64,000 bases of DNA from Kosakonia oryziphila. Its GTDB lineage: Bacteria > Pseudomonadota > Gammaproteobacteria > Enterobacterales > Enterobacteriaceae. Within the stretch, counting starts at the first letter, position 1. Every line of letters starts with the position of its first letter. The DNA is taken from contig NZ_FMBC01000005.1 in assembly GCF_900094795.1 (NCBI RefSeq), positions 1-64,000 on the forward strand, read 5' to 3'. The notes beneath the pieces were generated by a model. The model worked only from the letters and a program-made list of their open reading frames with translations, did not search any database and was not told the origin of the DNA. Shown here piece after piece: positions 19,854 to 30,744 of the stretch. Made by a program: the position numbers and the translations under genes.

Positions 19854-20747
19854 TTATTGTGTAAGTAATTTTTTAATACTATCGCGGAACTTTTGACCTT
19901 CTTTCAGATTGCGTAAGCCATACTGCACAAACGCCTGCATATAGCCCATTTTTTTACCGCAGTCGTAGCTCTCGCCGGTCATCAGCATTGCATCGACAGA
20001 CTGTTTTTCCGCCAGTTTGGCAATCGCATCAGTCAGCTGGATACGGCCCCAGGCGCCCGGTTCGGTTTTCTCCAGCTCAGGCCAGATATCCGCAGAAAGC
20101 ACATAGCGCCCTACGGCCATCAGATCAGAATCCAGCGTTTGTGGCTGATCCGGTTTTTCGATGAACTGAACGATACGACTAATCTTACCTTCGGTATCCA
20201 GCGGCTCTTTGGTCTGGATCACAGAGTATTCAGAGAGATCGCCTTTCATGCGTTTTGCCAGTACCTGGCTGCGGCCAGTTTCCGTAAAACGCGCCACCAT
20301 GGCGGCAAGGTTGTAGCGCAGTGGATCCGCCGTGGCGTTGTCCAGCACGATATCCGGCAACACCACCACGAACGGGTTGTCGCCAATAATCGGGTGAGCA
20401 CAGAGGATAGAGTGGCCCAGACCCAGCGGCTGCGCCTGACGCACGTTCATGATCGTTACGCCCGGCGGGCAAATAGACTGAACCTCCGCCAGCAACTGGC
20501 GTTTAACACGCTGTTCCAGCAGCGCTTCCAGCTCATATGAGGTGTCAAAGTGGTTCTCCACTGCGTTTTTAGACGAGTGCGTAACCAGAACGATTTCTTT
20601 GATCCCTGCAGCAACAACTTCATCGACGATATACTGAATCATCGGCTTGTCGACAATCGGCAGCATCTCTTTTGGAATGGCTTTCGTGGCAGGAAGCATA
20701 TGCATTCCCAGCCCTGCTACCGGAATAACTGCTTTCAAATTAACCAT
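19854..20747 (-). CDS. galF: GalF, UTP-glucose-1-phosphate uridylyltransferase family protein
   Basis: 297-residue homologue of GalU, thought to modulate UDP-glucose supply for surface polysaccharides. The nucleotidyltransferase motif is altered from GxGTRFLPATK in GalU to [11 protein letters not shown] here (about residues 12-22), the known GalF feature linked to weak or absent activity. [14 protein letters not shown] and the C-terminal YDCGKKMGY are retained. galF sits between the colanic acid operon and the O-antigen operon as in other enterics. It is separated from wcaM by about 186 bp. Confidence 0.96.
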   Translation of the reverse strand: MVNLKAVIPVAGLGMHMLPATKAIPKEMLPIVDKPMIQYIVDEVVAAGIKEIVLVTHSSKNAVENHFDTSYELEALLEQRVKRQLLAEVQSICPPGVTIMNVRQAQPLGLGHSILCAHPIIGDNPFVVVLPDIVLDNATADPLRYNLAAMVARFTETGRSQVLAKRMKGDLSEYSVIQTKEPLDTEGKISRIVQFIEKPDQPQTLDSDLMAVGRYVLSADIWPELEKTEPGAWGRIQLTDAIAKLAEKQSVDAMLMTGESYDCGKKMGYMQAFVQYGLRNLKEGQKFRDSIKKLLTQ

Positions 20748-20933
20748 TATTTCTATCCACCTATAATAATTGGACGAAGTATAAACCTTTAACCTGGTTT
20801 CGCCAGCAAGTTAGCGATGATGATCGGTAAAAAGTCTTATGTTGTGTTATGAGTGCCCAGCTCAGGCCAATGATGTAATCCTAACCCCCTGGTTAAATCA
20901 CCAGGATTTATCGCAAAAGCCCATCATAACGGG

Positions 20934-22349
20934 TTATAACCGCTTCGTCGGTAGCCGGAAGTTTAAATTATCAACATTCACCACATGTTGATCGACTCTG
21001 TCGATATCCACTGAGCTTTGCCCGTTTTCGTTAACTGCGTGAATATTCGCCAGCGACAACAGCGTGTCCTCCTTGGCCATAAAGCGTCCGCGCACATCTT
21101 TGCGCATGTCAAAATTGAGTTTCAGCGCCGGACCATTAGCTGCATTTTGCATTACATTGATATTTCGCAAAAAAAGATGTTGCGGCTTGTTATGCAACTC
21201 AAGCGTCGCTCGCTGCATTTTAAGATTCGTGATCGCCACAAACGACGTTGCATTGCCGGACGATATCTGGATACCGCGCAGTTTATATTTGCTGCCGCTG
21301 TTATCCTGCTGAATATCGTTGAGTTTAAAGTTCTGCGGAATGGATAAATAGTTCCCCTTGATCACCCCATAACCAATCAACATTCCGGCACTATTGACCA
21401 TACTGACATTTTCAATAACAAAATTATCACAGCCGTAAATAGCGACCGTGGCATTATCCAGGCCCGCCTTTTTGCTGAAATCAGGGGTGATATTTTCCGC
21501 TTTAACGTTGCGGATAATGAAATGTTTACCGTTCTCGACGTGCACCAGTTGGCGGCAATTACTGCCGGTAATATTGGCTACGACAAAATTTTTAACTGCT
21601 TGATCTTCTGGGTAGTTATTGTCGTAGGTGCTTCCCGCCAGCCCAACGCCAATGCCCCAGTTAATCATGCCGTTGGTGCAATCAATATTTTTGATGACAT
21701 GGTCGGAAATAAGGATATTGCGATCATTAATTGCCACGTTCCATTCGATGGCATCGCCCTGCAAGTCGCTGAAATGGCTATTAGTAATACGTGCGCCGTC
21801 CAGTTGATTATGGAAACCCTGGCGCAGAATGCCGTAGTTAGCCTTGCTGACAGTGATGTTATCTATCAGTAAGTTACGCAGCAAGTTGTTATCTTTGCCG
21901 CCAATAAAAATCTGCATGATCGGGCCATAGCCGCTCATGCTGACACCCTGGATGACGCAGTTGGAACCACGCACATCCAGCGTAATGTTATACAAGCTTC
22001 CGCCTTTCTCGCCGATAACGCGGCTACCATCCTGCAACACAAATCGTCCGCGTCCACTGCTCTTTAGCGCGCCGCGTATCAACAGCGTTTTGCCAGGCGG
22101 GATAAAGATCCCGGTATTGATATTTTCACACACCAAACCAGCGGGGATTTCTACCGTTTGCCCCTCGTTAAAGGCTTTATTTAACGCAGCGGGCCAGTCG
22201 TTGTGATCATAATCGCTGATGTTGACGGAATCATTGCCTGCCAACGCACGTGCGGCTGGCGAGTGCAGCAACGGTAGCGCTGCCAGCGCAGAGCTGGCGG
22301 CGAGAAAAGAGCGCCGTGAGAGCGCTGTTGATGCTTTTTTTGCGGTCAT
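20934..22349 (-). CDS. wcaM: Colanic acid biosynthesis protein WcaM
   Basis: Last gene of the colanic acid operon; the biochemical role is unsettled. The 471 residues start with a twin-arginine style signal, [15 protein letters not shown], ending near ARALA, so export to the periplasm is predicted. The remainder has the repeated Asn/Ile-rich pattern of a right-handed beta-helix (for example [25 protein letters not shown]), as in polysaccharide lyases and epimerases. ATG at 22349 has GAGG about 4 nt upstream. A TTG at 22364 overlapping the wcaL stop is possible but less likely. Confidence 0.92.
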   Translation of the reverse strand: MTAKKASTALSRRSFLAASSALAALPLLHSPAARALAGNDSVNISDYDHNDWPAALNKAFNEGQTVEIPAGLVCENINTGIFIPPGKTLLIRGALKSSGRGRFVLQDGSRVIGEKGGSLYNITLDVRGSNCVIQGVSMSGYGPIMQIFIGGKDNNLLRNLLIDNITVSKANYGILRQGFHNQLDGARITNSHFSDLQGDAIEWNVAINDRNILISDHVIKNIDCTNGMINWGIGVGLAGSTYDNNYPEDQAVKNFVVANITGSNCRQLVHVENGKHFIIRNVKAENITPDFSKKAGLDNATVAIYGCDNFVIENVSMVNSAGMLIGYGVIKGNYLSIPQNFKLNDIQQDNSGSKYKLRGIQISSGNATSFVAITNLKMQRATLELHNKPQHLFLRNINVMQNAANGPALKLNFDMRKDVRGRFMAKEDTLLSLANIHAVNENGQSSVDIDRVDQHVVNVDNLNFRLPTKRL

Positions 22350-22360
22350 AAAACCTCGAT

Positions 22361-23581
22361 TCAAAGCGCCTGCAACAGGCTGGCAAGCTGCTGATTGATG
22401 ATCTTTTGATTAAAGTCGGCTTCAACTTTTTCGCGCGCACGCGTCACCACCGGCGCCAAATCCTGGCTCTGCATCGAGCCAAACGCGGCAAGCCGTTGCG
22501 CCAGCGCCTGAGCATCGTTTTCCGGCACCAGCCAGCCGGATTTCCCGGCTTCAACCAGCTCAGGAATACCGCTGTGCACCGTCGAAACCACCGGAATACC
22601 CACCGCCATCGCTTCCATCAGAGCAACGGGTATCCCTTCCATATCACCATCCGTGCCCGTCACCGAAGGCAGCAGGAAAACATCCGCTTCATCAAGCATG
22701 GCCTTGACTTCATGGCTCGGTTTAAAGCCGGGCATCTCAATGACATCTTCCAACTGAAATTGTTCGATCAACGTGCGCAAACGGCGTTCCCACGGGCCGA
22801 TACCCAGGATACGATATTTGAAATCGACGCCACGTTCCTTCAGCAGGCGGCAGGCTTCAATCGCCACATGCAGTCCTTTCTTCTCAGTAAGACGCGCCAC
22901 AGAGATAATTTGCAGCGGAATGCCCGGTGTTTTAACCGGGCGCAGGCTAAAGCGCGCCATATCGACGCCCATACGCGAAACCGCGATTTTTTTCTCCGGG
23001 CAGCCCATATTTTTCAGTCTGCCCGCCCACAACTCGCTGATCGGTAGCATCAAATCCCCGCGCTGAAACAGTTGCTGGTACTCCGGCGTGTAGTGGTTCA
23101 GCACATCGCGATGGGAAATATCGATACCATGAAAAACAGTGGCAATTTTGCCCTTCAGCACCCCAAGTTCACGCAGTTTTGCCGCCGTAACGCCTGCCGG
23201 GCCAAAGTGCGCAATAAAAATATCCGCATTGAATGTACGCGGCGCGAGGGCGCAAATCGCCGGCAGGATCAGGTTGCGCGCCTCGTTGCCATAGAGGCTA
23301 ATATTCAGCGCTTTCCAGGTTGCTGATTTCCACATCCCGCGCGCCATTGCCTGCACGCGATAGCTCAGCTTTGCCATGCGTCCTTCCGGTTCCGACAGCA
23401 GCCAGCGGGTTTTCTCCGCCAGCCGGTATTCGGTGTATGCCGCATGGGTATTGTTCATATCACCCTTTTGCAGAGCGATGATTTCTACCTCAAACCCCAT
23501 ATTGATAAACGCAACAATCTGGTTGAGGACAAAGGTTTCGGAAGATAATGGAAACTTCAGCAAAAAGAAGCTGACTTTCAT
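22361..23581 (-). CDS. wcaL: Colanic acid glycosyltransferase WcaL (GT4)
   Basis: 406-residue GT-B fold transferase, assigned in the literature to a galactose addition during colanic acid repeat assembly. Motifs include [12 protein letters not shown] in the N-terminal domain, [25 protein letters not shown], and the donor-site [23 protein letters not shown] with the E-x7-E pattern. The ATG overlaps the wcaK stop by 4 bp (ATGA), so translation is coupled. Confidence 0.94.
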   Translation of the reverse strand: MKVSFFLLKFPLSSETFVLNQIVAFINMGFEVEIIALQKGDMNNTHAAYTEYRLAEKTRWLLSEPEGRMAKLSYRVQAMARGMWKSATWKALNISLYGNEARNLILPAICALAPRTFNADIFIAHFGPAGVTAAKLRELGVLKGKIATVFHGIDISHRDVLNHYTPEYQQLFQRGDLMLPISELWAGRLKNMGCPEKKIAVSRMGVDMARFSLRPVKTPGIPLQIISVARLTEKKGLHVAIEACRLLKERGVDFKYRILGIGPWERRLRTLIEQFQLEDVIEMPGFKPSHEVKAMLDEADVFLLPSVTGTDGDMEGIPVALMEAMAVGIPVVSTVHSGIPELVEAGKSGWLVPENDAQALAQRLAAFGSMQSQDLAPVVTRAREKVEADFNQKIINQQLASLLQAL

Positions 23582-24858
23582 TTCACCCCCTGTACACGCT
23601 CAAGCACCGATTTCACCATCTTCATGCCATGCTCGCGTTCAGCCGCAACCGCCGTTGCCAGACGCTGGTTAATTGCAGTCAACTGCCCCAGCGAATCAGC
23701 AACCATCGCCGCCAGCGAACCGTCCAGTAAATGACGAATATCGACCGCCATTTCCGGCATGCCCAGTTGCTGCATGATGCCTGCCGATTTGTGCTCGTAG
23801 TTGATGGCAATCGCTGGTGTGCCGAAGTTCATCGAAATAATGGCGGAGTGCAGACGCGTCCCAACGGTTAAATCACAGGCGCCGAGGATCTTGCCCATTT
23901 CCAGATCGTTGAGTTCATCCATTACCACATGGTATTGCGTCGGATCGTTAACATACTGTCGCAGGTTGAGCGCCACCATACGGTCATCTTTGTTGTAACT
24001 ATCGATACCGGTACAGGTAGAAAGCGCAATCACCTGGTAGCCCGCATCGATAATACGGTTCACTACTCCGGCAAACGCCTGTTCATAGGCCTGCTGTGTG
24101 GTATTCAGTCGTTTGTCAAAAGGCGCCAGTTCTCGCAGGGTAATCGCAACAGTTTTCTGTTTTGCCGTCAGATCCAGCCAGTGCTGCACCGCATAGCTGG
24201 CAACAAAATCATGCTGATGATGATCCACCAGCCAGGCGGTATCCACACCCTGTTCCACTTTTTCGGTGGTGATATTGCTCTGCTTCATCAGATTCAGGCT
24301 GACGGTTTCACGCAGGATCAGCGCATCGCAGTGGCCAAAAACATAATTCGCCAACTGGTTGAAAGCCTCATTCTGGAACGGACCGACGCTGTGACCAATC
24401 ATATAAAGCGGTTTTTTCGCCATGAAGGTGCAGAGTGCGTGTTCAAATTGCGGTACGCCATAGAGATCGACGAAGAACGAACCACCGACCTGAATAATCG
24501 CGTCGTAATCGTTAAGCCGACGGACAAAATCGGTAAAGCCCTGAGCGATGGCGATATTGCGCAACTTGCCGGTATCCGTCACGCGTGAAAGCAACACCTG
24601 GTGCTGATAGCGACGGCGCAGCACTTTCTTCACCCGGCCCATCAGACCGGCGGCATTATTGTGCTCTTTCATCTGGCTGTAGAGCGGATCGCCCATCACC
24701 GGATGGTTTAATAACCATGATGAACTCACCGGATAGCGGCTCATCACGTCAACGTCGGCATCAGGATTAATCAGGGTAATCGCATCCAGCAATCCGCGTA
24801 AAATTGCGCTGTCACCTCGGTTTCCGCAGGTATGATTGCCAAGGATCAATAATTTCAT
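23578..24858 (-). CDS. wcaK: Colanic acid pyruvyltransferase WcaK
   Basis: 426-residue member of the polysaccharide pyruvyltransferase family, which adds the ketal-linked pyruvate of the colanic acid side chain from phosphoenolpyruvate. Seen motifs are LILGNHTCGNRGDSAI at the N-terminus, IQVGGSFFVDLYG, MIGHSVGPF and LTVGTRLHSAIISMNFGTP in the C-terminal half. It follows wzxC by 28 bp and overlaps wcaL. Confidence 0.94.
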   Translation of the reverse strand: MKLLILGNHTCGNRGDSAILRGLLDAITLINPDADVDVMSRYPVSSSWLLNHPVMGDPLYSQMKEHNNAAGLMGRVKKVLRRRYQHQVLLSRVTDTGKLRNIAIAQGFTDFVRRLNDYDAIIQVGGSFFVDLYGVPQFEHALCTFMAKKPLYMIGHSVGPFQNEAFNQLANYVFGHCDALILRETVSLNLMKQSNITTEKVEQGVDTAWLVDHHQHDFVASYAVQHWLDLTAKQKTVAITLRELAPFDKRLNTTQQAYEQAFAGVVNRIIDAGYQVIALSTCTGIDSYNKDDRMVALNLRQYVNDPTQYHVVMDELNDLEMGKILGACDLTVGTRLHSAIISMNFGTPAIAINYEHKSAGIMQQLGMPEMAVDIRHLLDGSLAAMVADSLGQLTAINQRLATAVAAEREHGMKMVKSVLERVQGVK

Positions 24859-24886
24859 AGCGACCTCATAGGTTCAATAACGTTTC

Positions 24887-26365
24887 TTATCCTGCGCGAA
24901 GCAGCGTTTTAATTTTCTCATTGCGGCAAAACTGGCGCTTCATTTCCACCACCAGTGCGTTGCGCGAGACAATCAGCATCACTGCGAAAGCCAGTACGCC
25001 CGCCGCGACCTGTACCGCCAGCATGGCGGCCAGCGGCATATGCCCGTTCAGCGCTTGGCCGAGGCCATAGCTCACGACCAGTGTCGGCAACGATAAGTAG
25101 AATGGCAGCCACAGGCTGAGGATGTACTGACGGTAGCTGGAACCGAGCACCGGTTTGATCATCACGAAGTAGCTCAATATGGTGTTGATGATTTGTACCA
25201 GCAGAAAACCCAGCGTTACGCCCAGCGCACCGGCCAGATGACCGCCGAGGATAATGGCGGGAATAAAGAGAAACGTTTTGAAGACATTGAATTTAAAACT
25301 GATATCCACTCGCGCTTTCGCCATCAACAGCGAACCGATAGGGTTACCGACCGCGCGCAGCAGGCCAACAATACAGAGCAATTGCAGGATCGGGATAATG
25401 CTGTTCCACTTGTCGCCAAAGACCAGCGGCACAAAGTTGTTCGACACTACCATCAACCCCAGCAGGATGGGGAAGTTAATAATACCCACCACCGACAGCA
25501 GCTTGTAGAAATTAACGCGCAGCTTCTCGGTATCGTCCTGAATTTTGGCGAACGCCGGGAACAGCACGCGAGTGATAATCGGGTTGAGCTTCATCGGCGG
25601 TACCACCGCCACGTTGTACGCCAGGTTGTATCCCCCGGCGACACTGGCACCGAGGATACGCGCCAGCACTAATGTGGAGAGGTTGGTATTGACATAGTTA
25701 ATGACGCTGTCAGCCGTCAGCCATGCGCCAAAGCGCAGATTTGAACTGACCGACGCAAGGGAGAAATGCAAACCAGGACGATAGATCTTGCGGCCAAAAT
25801 AGCCGAACAGCAGCGTACGAACGGCACTATTGACCAGATAACCGAGGATTGCGGTCATCGCCAAGGGCCAATAAAAGGCGCTGATCACCGTAAAGCAGAA
25901 GCCCGCCAGCACTGACACGGTTTCAATCGCGCCAATCTTATTGAACTCCAGTTCTTTTTGCATCAACGCGCGAAACTGCTGACCGTGCGGGATCACCACA
26001 AAAGCGAACGACAAGGTTTTGATCAGCGGCGCCAGATCAGGGTTGTGTAATACGCTGGCAATAAGGTTGCTCAGCGAGAAAACCACCAGACAAACCACAA
26101 TCCCCAGCCCAACGTTCAACCAGTACAGGGTGGTAAGTTCAAGGTGGCTTATCGCTTTGCGCTGAATAATGGAGTTCGCAATACCAAAATCTGATAGCGT
26201 ATCCGCCAGCGCGATAATCACCAGCGAGACGGTCAGCAGACCAAACTGGTGGTTATCGATAATACGCGCCAGCACCGTCATCTGCACCAGCCCCAACCCA
26301 ATGATGATTAAAGTGGCCATCGCTGACCACTTCGCACCGCTGATGGTTTTTTCTCTCAAACTCAT
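24887..26365 (-). CDS. wzxC: Colanic acid repeat-unit flippase WzxC
   Basis: Inner-membrane flippase of the MOP/PST superfamily that moves the lipid-linked colanic acid hexasaccharide to the periplasm. The 492 residues carry about 12-14 hydrophobic helices beginning with MATLIIIGLGLVQMTVLARI. The family segments DFGIANSIIQRK, GAWLTADSVINY and GGYNLAYNVAVVP are present. It is much less AT-rich than the O-antigen wzx of the same window. The start follows wcaJ by 10 bp. Confidence 0.96.
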   Translation of the reverse strand: MSLREKTISGAKWSAMATLIIIGLGLVQMTVLARIIDNHQFGLLTVSLVIIALADTLSDFGIANSIIQRKAISHLELTTLYWLNVGLGIVVCLVVFSLSNLIASVLHNPDLAPLIKTLSFAFVVIPHGQQFRALMQKELEFNKIGAIETVSVLAGFCFTVISAFYWPLAMTAILGYLVNSAVRTLLFGYFGRKIYRPGLHFSLASVSSNLRFGAWLTADSVINYVNTNLSTLVLARILGASVAGGYNLAYNVAVVPPMKLNPIITRVLFPAFAKIQDDTEKLRVNFYKLLSVVGIINFPILLGLMVVSNNFVPLVFGDKWNSIIPILQLLCIVGLLRAVGNPIGSLLMAKARVDISFKFNVFKTFLFIPAIILGGHLAGALGVTLGFLLVQIINTILSYFVMIKPVLGSSYRQYILSLWLPFYLSLPTLVVSYGLGQALNGHMPLAAMLAVQVAAGVLAFAVMLIVSRNALVVEMKRQFCRNEKIKTLLRAG

Positions 26366-26375
26366 GACCTTTCCT

Positions 26376-27770
26376 TTAATACGCCGCTTTATTAATAAAG
26401 CCTTTAAAGATGGTCAGAAAAACGATTTTGATATCGAACCACAGACTCCACTCGCGAATGTACTCCAGGTCGAACTCAACACGTTTTTCCATTTTTTCCA
26501 GCGTGTCAGTTTCGCCGCGCCAGCCGTTAATCTGCGCCCAGCCGGTGATGCCCGGTTTCACTTTATGGCGCAACATATAACCCTCAATCAGCGAACGGTA
26601 CTGCTCGTTGTGCGCCACCGCATGCGGGCGTGGGCCAACGATAGACATACCGCCGAGCAGCACATTAATGAACTGCGGCAGTTCGTCGAGCGAGGTACGA
26701 CGCAGGAAACTCCCCACTTTGGTTACACGCGGATCGTTCTGTGTTGCCTGAGTCACCACTTTGTCATTTTCCATGACCTTCATGGAACGGAATTTCCACA
26801 CTTTGATGGGCTTACCGTCCATGCCGTAACGGGTCTGACGGAAGATAATCGGGCCGGGAGAGCTGAGTTTGACCGCCACCGCAATCGCCAGCAGTACCGG
26901 GGAGATCAGCAGCAATATCAGCGACGAGAGCACAATGTCTTCAAGGCGTTTGAGAATACGGTTCACGCCGGAGAGCGGTGTTTCATACAGCGGTACGACC
27001 GGCACGCCATTTATCTCTTCAATCCGCGAATGCAGAATATTGAAGGTGAAGACATCGGGGATCAGGATCACCGAACAGGTGGTGTCCGCCAACTGGCGCA
27101 CCAGTTTTTTGATGCTGGCTGCATCATTCATCGACATCGCGATATAGACGTTGTGAATTTTCCCCGCTTTCGCATCGTCAACCAACTGGTCGAGATTACC
27201 GGCCCAGCCAGTGGTGACGCCGCCCGGCTGCGGATCGTGGTACACCCCGACCACCTCGAATCCCAGCCAGGGTTCATTGCGAAAGCATTCCAGCAACGAC
27301 TGGCCCATCGGCATATCCCCCGCCACCGCAACGCGGCGCGTGTTATAGCCCATGTTCCGCAGCCAGCCTGCGCCAAAGCGGATCACCGTGCGACTCAACA
27401 TCAGCCCCATGCTGGTTAACAAATACCAAGGGAGATAGATAATGAAGGTGTTGTCGAAATCGTTGCTGAACGAGAGCAGACCCGCGCTGAAAATCAGGCT
27501 GAGCGTCCAGTTCTGCAACAGTAGGGTCAGTTCAGTTGTTATTTTTACCCCTCGCCAGGAGCGATAAAAATCGGTCATCCCGCCAATCATCTGGAAGACA
27601 ACAAGGGAGAGCAGAGCCATCAGCAGATGCATGTAGAAAAAAGGCAACGCATTCACTTTACACACCAGCCACAGCCCACCGAACATAATGGTGATGTCAG
27701 AGAATCGCTGCACGATTGAGATTAACGATGCATTCGTTTTGGCCCGGTCGCGCTTTTTTAGATGAGTCAT
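26376..27770 (-). CDS. wcaJ: Undecaprenyl-phosphate glucose phosphotransferase WcaJ
   Basis: Starts the colanic acid repeat by moving glucose-1-phosphate from UDP-glucose to undecaprenyl phosphate. The 464 residues have four N-terminal membrane helices, a Rossmann-like middle domain ([12 protein letters not shown]), another hydrophobic segment near 280 and the catalytic C-terminal domain with [37 protein letters not shown] and [18 protein letters not shown] at 27770 gives [11 protein letters not shown], the family N-terminus; an upstream in-frame start at 27818 would only add 16 atypical residues. Confidence 0.96.
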   Translation of the reverse strand: MTHLKKRDRAKTNASLISIVQRFSDITIMFGGLWLVCKVNALPFFYMHLLMALLSLVVFQMIGGMTDFYRSWRGVKITTELTLLLQNWTLSLIFSAGLLSFSNDFDNTFIIYLPWYLLTSMGLMLSRTVIRFGAGWLRNMGYNTRRVAVAGDMPMGQSLLECFRNEPWLGFEVVGVYHDPQPGGVTTGWAGNLDQLVDDAKAGKIHNVYIAMSMNDAASIKKLVRQLADTTCSVILIPDVFTFNILHSRIEEINGVPVVPLYETPLSGVNRILKRLEDIVLSSLILLLISPVLLAIAVAVKLSSPGPIIFRQTRYGMDGKPIKVWKFRSMKVMENDKVVTQATQNDPRVTKVGSFLRRTSLDELPQFINVLLGGMSIVGPRPHAVAHNEQYRSLIEGYMLRHKVKPGITGWAQINGWRGETDTLEKMEKRVEFDLEYIREWSLWFDIKIVFLTIFKGFINKAAY

Positions 27771-27827
27771 CGTTTTACCTGCCTGTATATTGACTCTCCC
27801 CACATTCGGGGAGAGCAACGCCGAGAT

Positions 27828-29198
27828 TTACTGATTCAACAGCGCCAGAATTTCCTGCGTTCGTGCCTCCATCAGTGACACATCGCGACGCGATTCAACG
27901 TTCAGACGCACTACCGGCTCGGTATTGGATGAACGAAGGTTAAAACGCCACTCAGGAAAGGCGATGCTGATACCGTCGGTGCGATCGATCTCCAGCGCGC
28001 CGGGCGTAAAGTGCTGCTCAACGCGCTGGATAGCCGTGACCGGATCGGCAAGCTTGCTGTTGATTTCACCACTTGCCGGAAACGCCACCATGCGATCACT
28101 GACTAGCTCGGCGAGGGTTTTACCTTTCAGAGACAGCAACTCAGTGACCAGCAGCCACGGGATCATGCCGCTGTCGCAATAGGCGAAGTCGCGGAAGTAG
28201 TGGTGCGCGCTCATCTCGCCACCATAAATGGCATCTTCATTACGCATACGTTCTTTAATAAATGCGTGCCCGGTTTTCGACATTACCGGTGTGCCGCCCG
28301 CGCGCGTCACCACATCCACCGTGTTCCAGGAGAGACGGGGATCGTGGATGATTTTGGCTCCAGGGTGTTTTTCGAGGAATGCTTCCGCCAGCAAACCAAC
28401 GATGTAGTAGCCCTCAATAAAACGCCCTTCGCCATCGAACAAGAAACAGCGGTCGAAATCGCCGTCAAAGGCGATCCCCATGTCGGCATGATGTTCCAGC
28501 ACCGCATTGCGGGTATCCGCGCGACATTCCGGCAGCAACGGGTTAGGAATACCGTGCGGGAAAGTGCCGTCCGGTTCGTTATGCACTTTTATGAAGGTCA
28601 CCGGCACGTTCAATGCTTTGAAGCGGGCTTCAATAGCATCCACTACCGGGCCTGCCGCGCCGTTACCGGAGTTAATCACTAATTTCAACGGCTTAAGGTT
28701 AGCCGGATTGATATATCCCAGCAGATGATCAACATACGCATCGCGCAGGTTGATTTTCTCGTAGCTGCCACGTTTATCTGCATTCACTGGCGGAAAGTCG
28801 TTGGCTTCCGCCAGACGCTGCACATCGCGAAGCCCGGTATCGCCGCTTATCGGACGAGCGCCTTTGCGCACCAGTTTCATGCCGTTATAGTCCATCGGGT
28901 TGTGGCTGGCGGTCACTTCGATGCCGCCATCCACGCCGAGATGGAACGTCGCAAAATAGATCTCTTCAGTACCGGAAAGACCGATATCCAGCACGTTGAC
29001 GCCCGCATCCTGCAACCCTTTCGCCAGCGCCAGTTTCAGCGCTTCGCTGGTCTGACGCACATCGCCACCCAGCACAATCGTTTGCGGCTTCAGGTATTCA
29101 CCGTAGGCGCGGCCGATACGCCATGCGATATCTTCATTCAGTTCTTCGCCCAGCTTTCCACGGATATCGTAAGCTTTAAAACAGGTTAATTTTTCCAT
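27828..29198 (-). CDS. manB: Phosphomannomutase (colanic acid)
   Basis: Interconverts mannose-6-phosphate and mannose-1-phosphate for GDP-mannose and GDP-fucose; also called cpsG. The 456-residue phosphohexomutase has the phosphoserine loop [13 protein letters not shown], the metal-binding loop [11 protein letters not shown], the sugar-specificity [10 protein letters not shown], and the phosphate-binding [15 protein letters not shown] at 29198 (after a tandem ATG at 29201) has GAGG 5 nt upstream and gives the [14 protein letters not shown] start. This is the only manB in the window; the O-antigen locus has none. Confidence 0.96.
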   Translation of the reverse strand: MEKLTCFKAYDIRGKLGEELNEDIAWRIGRAYGEYLKPQTIVLGGDVRQTSEALKLALAKGLQDAGVNVLDIGLSGTEEIYFATFHLGVDGGIEVTASHNPMDYNGMKLVRKGARPISGDTGLRDVQRLAEANDFPPVNADKRGSYEKINLRDAYVDHLLGYINPANLKPLKLVINSGNGAAGPVVDAIEARFKALNVPVTFIKVHNEPDGTFPHGIPNPLLPECRADTRNAVLEHHADMGIAFDGDFDRCFLFDGEGRFIEGYYIVGLLAEAFLEKHPGAKIIHDPRLSWNTVDVVTRAGGTPVMSKTGHAFIKERMRNEDAIYGGEMSAHHYFRDFAYCDSGMIPWLLVTELLSLKGKTLAELVSDRMVAFPASGEINSKLADPVTAIQRVEQHFTPGALEIDRTDGISIAFPEWRFNLRSSNTEPVVRLNVESRRDVSLMEARTQEILALLNQ

Positions 29199-29273
29199 CA
29201 TTACCTCTTCTTCAGGCAACAGTCAGCCTTGACCGTAAAATGGCCATTTGTTATTGATTTGTTTGTTTTTTTT

Positions 29274-29299
29274 GCCGGACGAACAACACCGCGTCCGGC
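29274..29299. repeat. REP-like palindrome in the manC-manB gap
   Basis: GCCGGAC (29274-29280) and GTCCGGC (29293-29299) form a perfect 7-bp stem. The U-run of eight lies before the hairpin on the plus strand and so becomes an A-run after it on the transcribed minus strand, which argues against a terminator. Similar GCCGGAT-type palindromes occur at 46315 and 55820. It may stabilise the upstream mRNA. Confidence 0.55.
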
Positions 29300-29307
29300 C
29301 CTGATTT

Positions 29308-30744
29308 TTAAACTCGCCCGTAGCGATCGGCAAAACGCACGATGTCGTCTTCTTCCAGATACGAACCCGAGCGAACTTCAATCAGATCGAGCGGAATCTT
29401 CCCCGGGTTTTCCAGACAGTGATGCGCGCCGAGCGGGATATAAATCGATTCATTCTCACCGAGTAATTTCACTTCATCATCGATGGTCACTTTCGCCGTT
29501 CCCGCTACCACCACCCAGTGCTCTGCACGGTGATGATGCATCTGTACGGAGAGCCCCTCGCCCGGCTTCACGGTGATGCGTTTCACCTGATAACGATCGC
29601 CGGTATCGATGGAGTCATATTTGCCCCATGGGCGATAAACTTCACGGTGGATGTGGTGCTCGTGACGTCCGTCGGCTTTGATTTTCTCCACCACTTTTTT
29701 CACATCCTGCACCTGCTTGCGATCGGCAATCAGCACTGCATCTTTGGTCTGTACCACCACCAGATCTTTAACGCCGACGGTCGTGACCAGCCCGGACTCT
29801 GCATACACATAGCTGTTTTCGGTGTTATGACTGATGACGTCACCGTGATAGACGTTTCCCTCCGGTGTATGCTGGCTTATTTCCCACAGAGAAGACCAGG
29901 AGCCGACATCGCTCCAGCCTGCATCCATCGGCACTACCACCGCATCCACCGTGCGTTCCATTACCGCATAGTCAATCGACTCTTCCGGGCAAGCCAGGAA
30001 GGCTTCTTCATCAACACGAACAAAATCCATATCCGGATCGGCGGCCTGCATCGCCTGTTCGCAGGCACGTAAAATATCCGGACGATATTTATTCAGCTCT
30101 TCAAGGAAACGACCAGCGCGGAACAGGAACATACCGCTATTCCAGTAATATTCGCCGCTGGCAACGTAACTCTGCGCGGTTTCCAGATTCGGTTTTTCAA
30201 CGAACTGCGCCACCTCGAAAGCAACGGAATCGTCCTGACCGGCACAGACGCCGCCACGACGGATATAGCCATAACCCGTTTCCGGCAGATCCGGTACGAT
30301 GCCGAAGGTCACCAGTTTGCCGCTCTGCGCATAAGGAATAGCATTGCGAACCGAGGCGCGAAACGCCTCTTCGTTCTGAATCACATGGTCGGCAGCCAGC
30401 ACCAGCATCAGCGGATCGCTGTCCGGGTTATGGCGTTTTATCGCCAGCGCCGCCAGCGCGATCGCCGGGGCGGTATTACGGCCGGCAGGTTCGAGAATGA
30501 TGTTCTCGGTCAGCTTGTTCAGTTGACGCAACTGCTCGGCGACGATAAAGCGATGTTGTTCATTACAAATCACCACCGGACTTTCACACTCGACGCCATT
30601 AAGGCGGCAGACGGTGGTCTGCAACATGGTGAGATCGCCCTTCAGGCAGAGAAACTGTTTAGGGTAAAGCACGCGAGACAACGGCCACAGACGGCTCCCG
30701 GAGCCTCCGGCCATCACTACCGGATAGAGTTGTGTTTGACTCAT
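29308..30744 (-). CDS. manC: Mannose-1-phosphate guanylyltransferase (colanic acid)
   Basis: Makes GDP-mannose from GTP and mannose-1-phosphate; also called cpsB. The 478 residues contain the nucleotidyltransferase motif [15 protein letters not shown] at the N-terminus, [19 protein letters not shown], and a C-terminal cupin half with [10 protein letters not shown] and [12 protein letters not shown], as in bifunctional-type ManC proteins. The ATG overlaps the wcaI stop by 4 bp. The 88-bp gap to manB contains a REP-like hairpin. Confidence 0.96.
   Translation of the reverse strand: MSQTQLYPVVMAGGSGSRLWPLSRVLYPKQFLCLKGDLTMLQTTVCRLNGVECESPVVICNEQHRFIVAEQLRQLNKLTENIILEPAGRNTAPAIALAALAIKRHNPDSDPLMLVLAADHVIQNEEAFRASVRNAIPYAQSGKLVTFGIVPDLPETGYGYIRRGGVCAGQDDSVAFEVAQFVEKPNLETAQSYVASGEYYWNSGMFLFRAGRFLEELNKYRPDILRACEQAMQAADPDMDFVRVDEEAFLACPEESIDYAVMERTVDAVVVPMDAGWSDVGSWSSLWEISQHTPEGNVYHGDVISHNTENSYVYAESGLVTTVGVKDLVVVQTKDAVLIADRKQVQDVKKVVEKIKADGRHEHHIHREVYRPWGKYDSIDTGDRYQVKRITVKPGEGLSVQMHHHRAEHWVVVAGTAKVTIDDEVKLLGENESIYIPLGAHHCLENPGKIPLDLIEVRSGSYLEEDDIVRFADRYGRV

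Noticed and set aside
26169-27419. Long open frame antisense to wzxC and wcaJ
   Set aside because: It is the complement of well-supported genes, has no recognisable domain and is rich in residues typical of antisense frames.
29261-29300. Intrinsic terminator between manC and manB
   Set aside because: The T-run is on the wrong side of the hairpin for minus-strand transcription, so it becomes an A-run after the stem.
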